62,097 nt of DNA, taken from positions 1 to 62,097 of the forward strand of contig VYAQ01000010.1 of NCBI GenBank assembly GCA_009844885.1, read 5' to 3'. How positions within the stretch are numbered: position 1 is the stretch's first letter; each line of letters begins with the position of its first letter. Shown here piece after piece: positions 60,688-62,097 of this stretch. The stretch comes from Gemmatimonadota bacterium (lineage in GTDB: Bacteria; Gemmatimonadota; Gemmatimonadetes; Longimicrobiales; Gaopeijiaceae). The notes below the pieces were generated by a model. It saw nothing but the letters and a program-made list of their open reading frames with translations, was not told the DNA's origin and did not search any database. The translations under genes were made by a program, and so were the position numbers.

Positions 60688-62097
60688 CGTCGGCTCCTCC
60701 GACGCGAGAGAACCGGGCGGGGGCGTGAGAAAAGCGTATCGGGAGGTACTCTGGCCGAATCCGGCGCGACCGTGGCGGTATCCGGGGTCGCTACGGCTGA
60801 ATCGGGCGAGACGGCCGCCGAGTCGAGCACGGCAGCTGCGGTATCGGGCGCCGCGTTGGCCGAGTCGAGCGCGGCAGCGGCGGTATCCCCGGCCGCGTCG
60901 GCCGAACCCGGTGGCAGCGGCTCCATGTGGTAGCCTACGGTCTGGCCTTCAACCTCCATCTTCACCACTTCGCGCCCTCGCATATGAATCGTGATCTGGT
61001 TGCCTTCGACTAAGTGTAACGCCGGAGGGCCGTCGGGTTCGGCAGTCGCCGTGTCCGAAGGGGTCATGCGGTAGAGGCTCCGAGCCTCACCCACCGCCGT
61101 CAGGGTCTCCAGTCGCGAGCGGTTCGCCCCGATCACCTGCCCTGTTGGCGCGGAATCCGCGGCGACAAAGTGGGCCAGGATGGTACTGCCCTCCATCCAG
61201 TCGCGACTGGCAATGTCCGGCAGTTCCTCCGAACCGGCCGGAGCCGCCTGCGCCGCCTCGGCCCGTGCCGAGCCCACTGCGGTGACAAGCTCCAGGAGCT
61301 GGGCCGGGGACTGTACGTCGATCGAGTCCGCCGTCAGCTTGAACTCGTCGGCAAAGGCCGAGGGCTGGGCAATGGAATCCTCCGGTTGAGCCTCCGCGGT
61401 GTCGGCGCGTGCCTCGGCCGCCGCAAGGGCCCGCGCCCGCTCTGCGTCCCCGGGCGACAGCCCGGTAGTGTCGAGGACCTCCTGTTCGATCGGAGGGAGC
61501 AACGAGATCGCCACCAGGCGGTTGACCGCCCCGTTGTCCAGAAACATGCGAATGGCGGGAGCGTTCATGACCATTTCCCTCCCCACCAGCTCTGCGTTTC
61601 TGCGCGCGAGAATCTCCTCGCTCAACCCCGTGGTGGGTGTGACCTCCACCACCTCGGCCGTCAACTCGAAGCCGCTCTGCTCAACGCGTGTCCCGCCGAT
61701 AATGGACATCGTGCCCAGATCCTGGTCGAAGTCGAGCGAATCCCCGACCGCCCTCAGGGAGTCGCGCGAAACGACGACGTCTTCCGCCGCGCGGAAGTAG
61801 CGGCGCCCATCGATCATGAACCGGCGTGCTTCGATGTCGTATGGCGGAGGACTTACCGAATCCACAGGCGGCGGGTCCTCGGCGGGGGCAGCCTCTCCCT
61901 CCGAATCGGCCACGGTGCTGTCGGCCGACACGGCTTCGCCTGCCTCGGGCGCCGCGGCTTCGCCGGCCTGGGGCGGCTCCGCCTCGGTGCTGTCGGACCC
62001 CGGCACTTCACCGGTGTCGGGCGGCTCCACTTCCGTGCTGTCGGCGACTGCCGCTTCGACCGTGTCGGCGGCCTCCGGGACGGGGGGAGCGGGGGGC
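60684..62097 (-). CDS. LptA/OstA-like LPS transport protein with low-complexity flanks (5' truncated by window edge)
   Basis: About 470 residues are seen; the frame is open to the right edge, so the start lies outside. The middle holds OstA-type beta-jellyroll strands ([54 protein letters not shown]), as in LptA, which carries LPS across the periplasm. Both flanks are Asp/Ser/Ala/Pro/Thr repeats (units like [17 protein letters not shown]), unusual for LptA, and the protein is longer than the ~200-residue norm. The position before lptB supports an Lpt role. The repeats are probably flexible linkers or tails. Confidence 0.75.
   Translation of the reverse strand, partial: PPAPPVPEAADTVEAAVADSTEVEPPDTGEVPGSDSTEAEPPQAGEAAAPEAGEAVSADSTVADSEGEAAPAEDPPPVDSVSPPPYDIEARRFMIDGRRYFRAAEDVVVSRDSLRAVGDSLDFDQDLGTMSIIGGTRVEQSGFELTAEVVEVTPTTGLSEEILARRNAELVGREMVMNAPAIRMFLDNGAVNRLVAISLLPPIEQEVLDTTGLSPGDAERARALAAAEARADTAEAQPEDSIAQPSAFADEFKLTADSIDVQSPAQLLELVTAVGSARAEAAQAAPAGSEELPDIASRDWMEGSTILAHFVAADSAPTGQVIGANRSRLETLTAVGEARSLYRMTPSDTATAEPDGPPALHLVEGNQITIHMRGREVVKMEVEGQTVGYHMEPLPPGSADAAGDTAAAALDSANAAPDTAAAVLDSAAVSPDSAVATPDTATVAPDSARVPPDTLFSRPRPVLSRRRSRR

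Overview
The window is a 62-kb piece of a GC-rich chromosome from a Gram-negative (LPS-making) bacterium. Lipid A genes, BamA, Skp and Lpt components show an outer membrane. The fused lpxC-fabZ gene, the bacillithiol gene bshC, several 6-bladed beta-propeller lipoproteins with a GEGPxEF motif, LVIVD/Big_2 surface proteins and a TPR protein with a kinase-type tail together suggest the FCB group, most likely Gemmatimonadota. That placement is inferred from gene content and was not tested by phylogeny. No phage, transposon, CRISPR array or plasmid gene was seen, so this looks like ordinary chromosome with some lineage-specific cargo.

Layout. (1) 1-14989, plus strand: a tightly packed envelope cluster, bamA (partial)-skp-lpxD-lpxC/fabZ-lpxA-Gfo/Idh oxidoreductase-44-aa membrane ORF-lpxB-lpxK-rlmH-methyltransferase-bshC-97-aa membrane protein-murJ-uvrC, with many 4-nt stop/start overlaps. 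(2) 15022-17704: a consensus-like promoter, a TPR lipoprotein, tRNA-Gly(CCC) and a secreted TPR-like protein. (3) 17744-24606: DUF512 radical-SAM protein-der, then plsY-gpsA-merR-surE-DUF368 (PopT family). PlsY and GpsA supply phosphatidic acid. The DUF368 protein, probably an undecaprenyl-phosphate recycler, carries an unusual ~100-residue insert. (4) 24695-29275: small secreted and outer-membrane proteins, and a minus-strand set (beta-barrel, GT87-like mannosyltransferase, hidden 87-aa ORF, DUF547 lipoprotein) coupled by ATGA overlaps. (5) 29442-34205: a probable metal or metallophore uptake locus (His-rich exported protein, MerC-domain protein, FecB/FecCD-type ABC importer) facing a convergent methyltransferase whose open frame runs on through the antisense of the ATPase gene. 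(6) 34168-47395: accessory region with three beta-propeller proteins (two of them tandem duplicates), DUF2255, a large beta-rich exported protein, tRNA-Arg(CCT), a Big_2/LVIVD protein, a PLP dehydratase, a CDF metal exporter, a frameshifted M30-like metalloprotease and a TPR membrane protein. (7) 47662-62097, minus strand: one 13-gene run, lptA-like (partial)-lptB-rpoN-GT2-wecB-GT4-YfhO-flippase-like-DPM-synthase-like-zinc ribbon-PlsC-like-proline dehydrogenase-serine hydrolase.

How the genes work together. The first cluster makes lipid A (LpxA, C, D, B, K), assembles barrel proteins (BamA, Skp) and flips peptidoglycan precursor (MurJ). LpxH/LpxI and WaaA are not in the window. The last cluster begins with LPS export (LptB and an LptA-like protein) and continues into what looks like a polyprenyl-phosphate-sugar glycosylation module (two GT2 enzymes, YfhO GT-C, a UPF0104 membrane protein, WecB, GT4). 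This module, the DUF368 insert, the coupled 87-aa ORF, the Gfo/Idh gene inside the lpx operon and a structured AT-rich palindrome at 47488-47545 are the best places to look for something undescribed.
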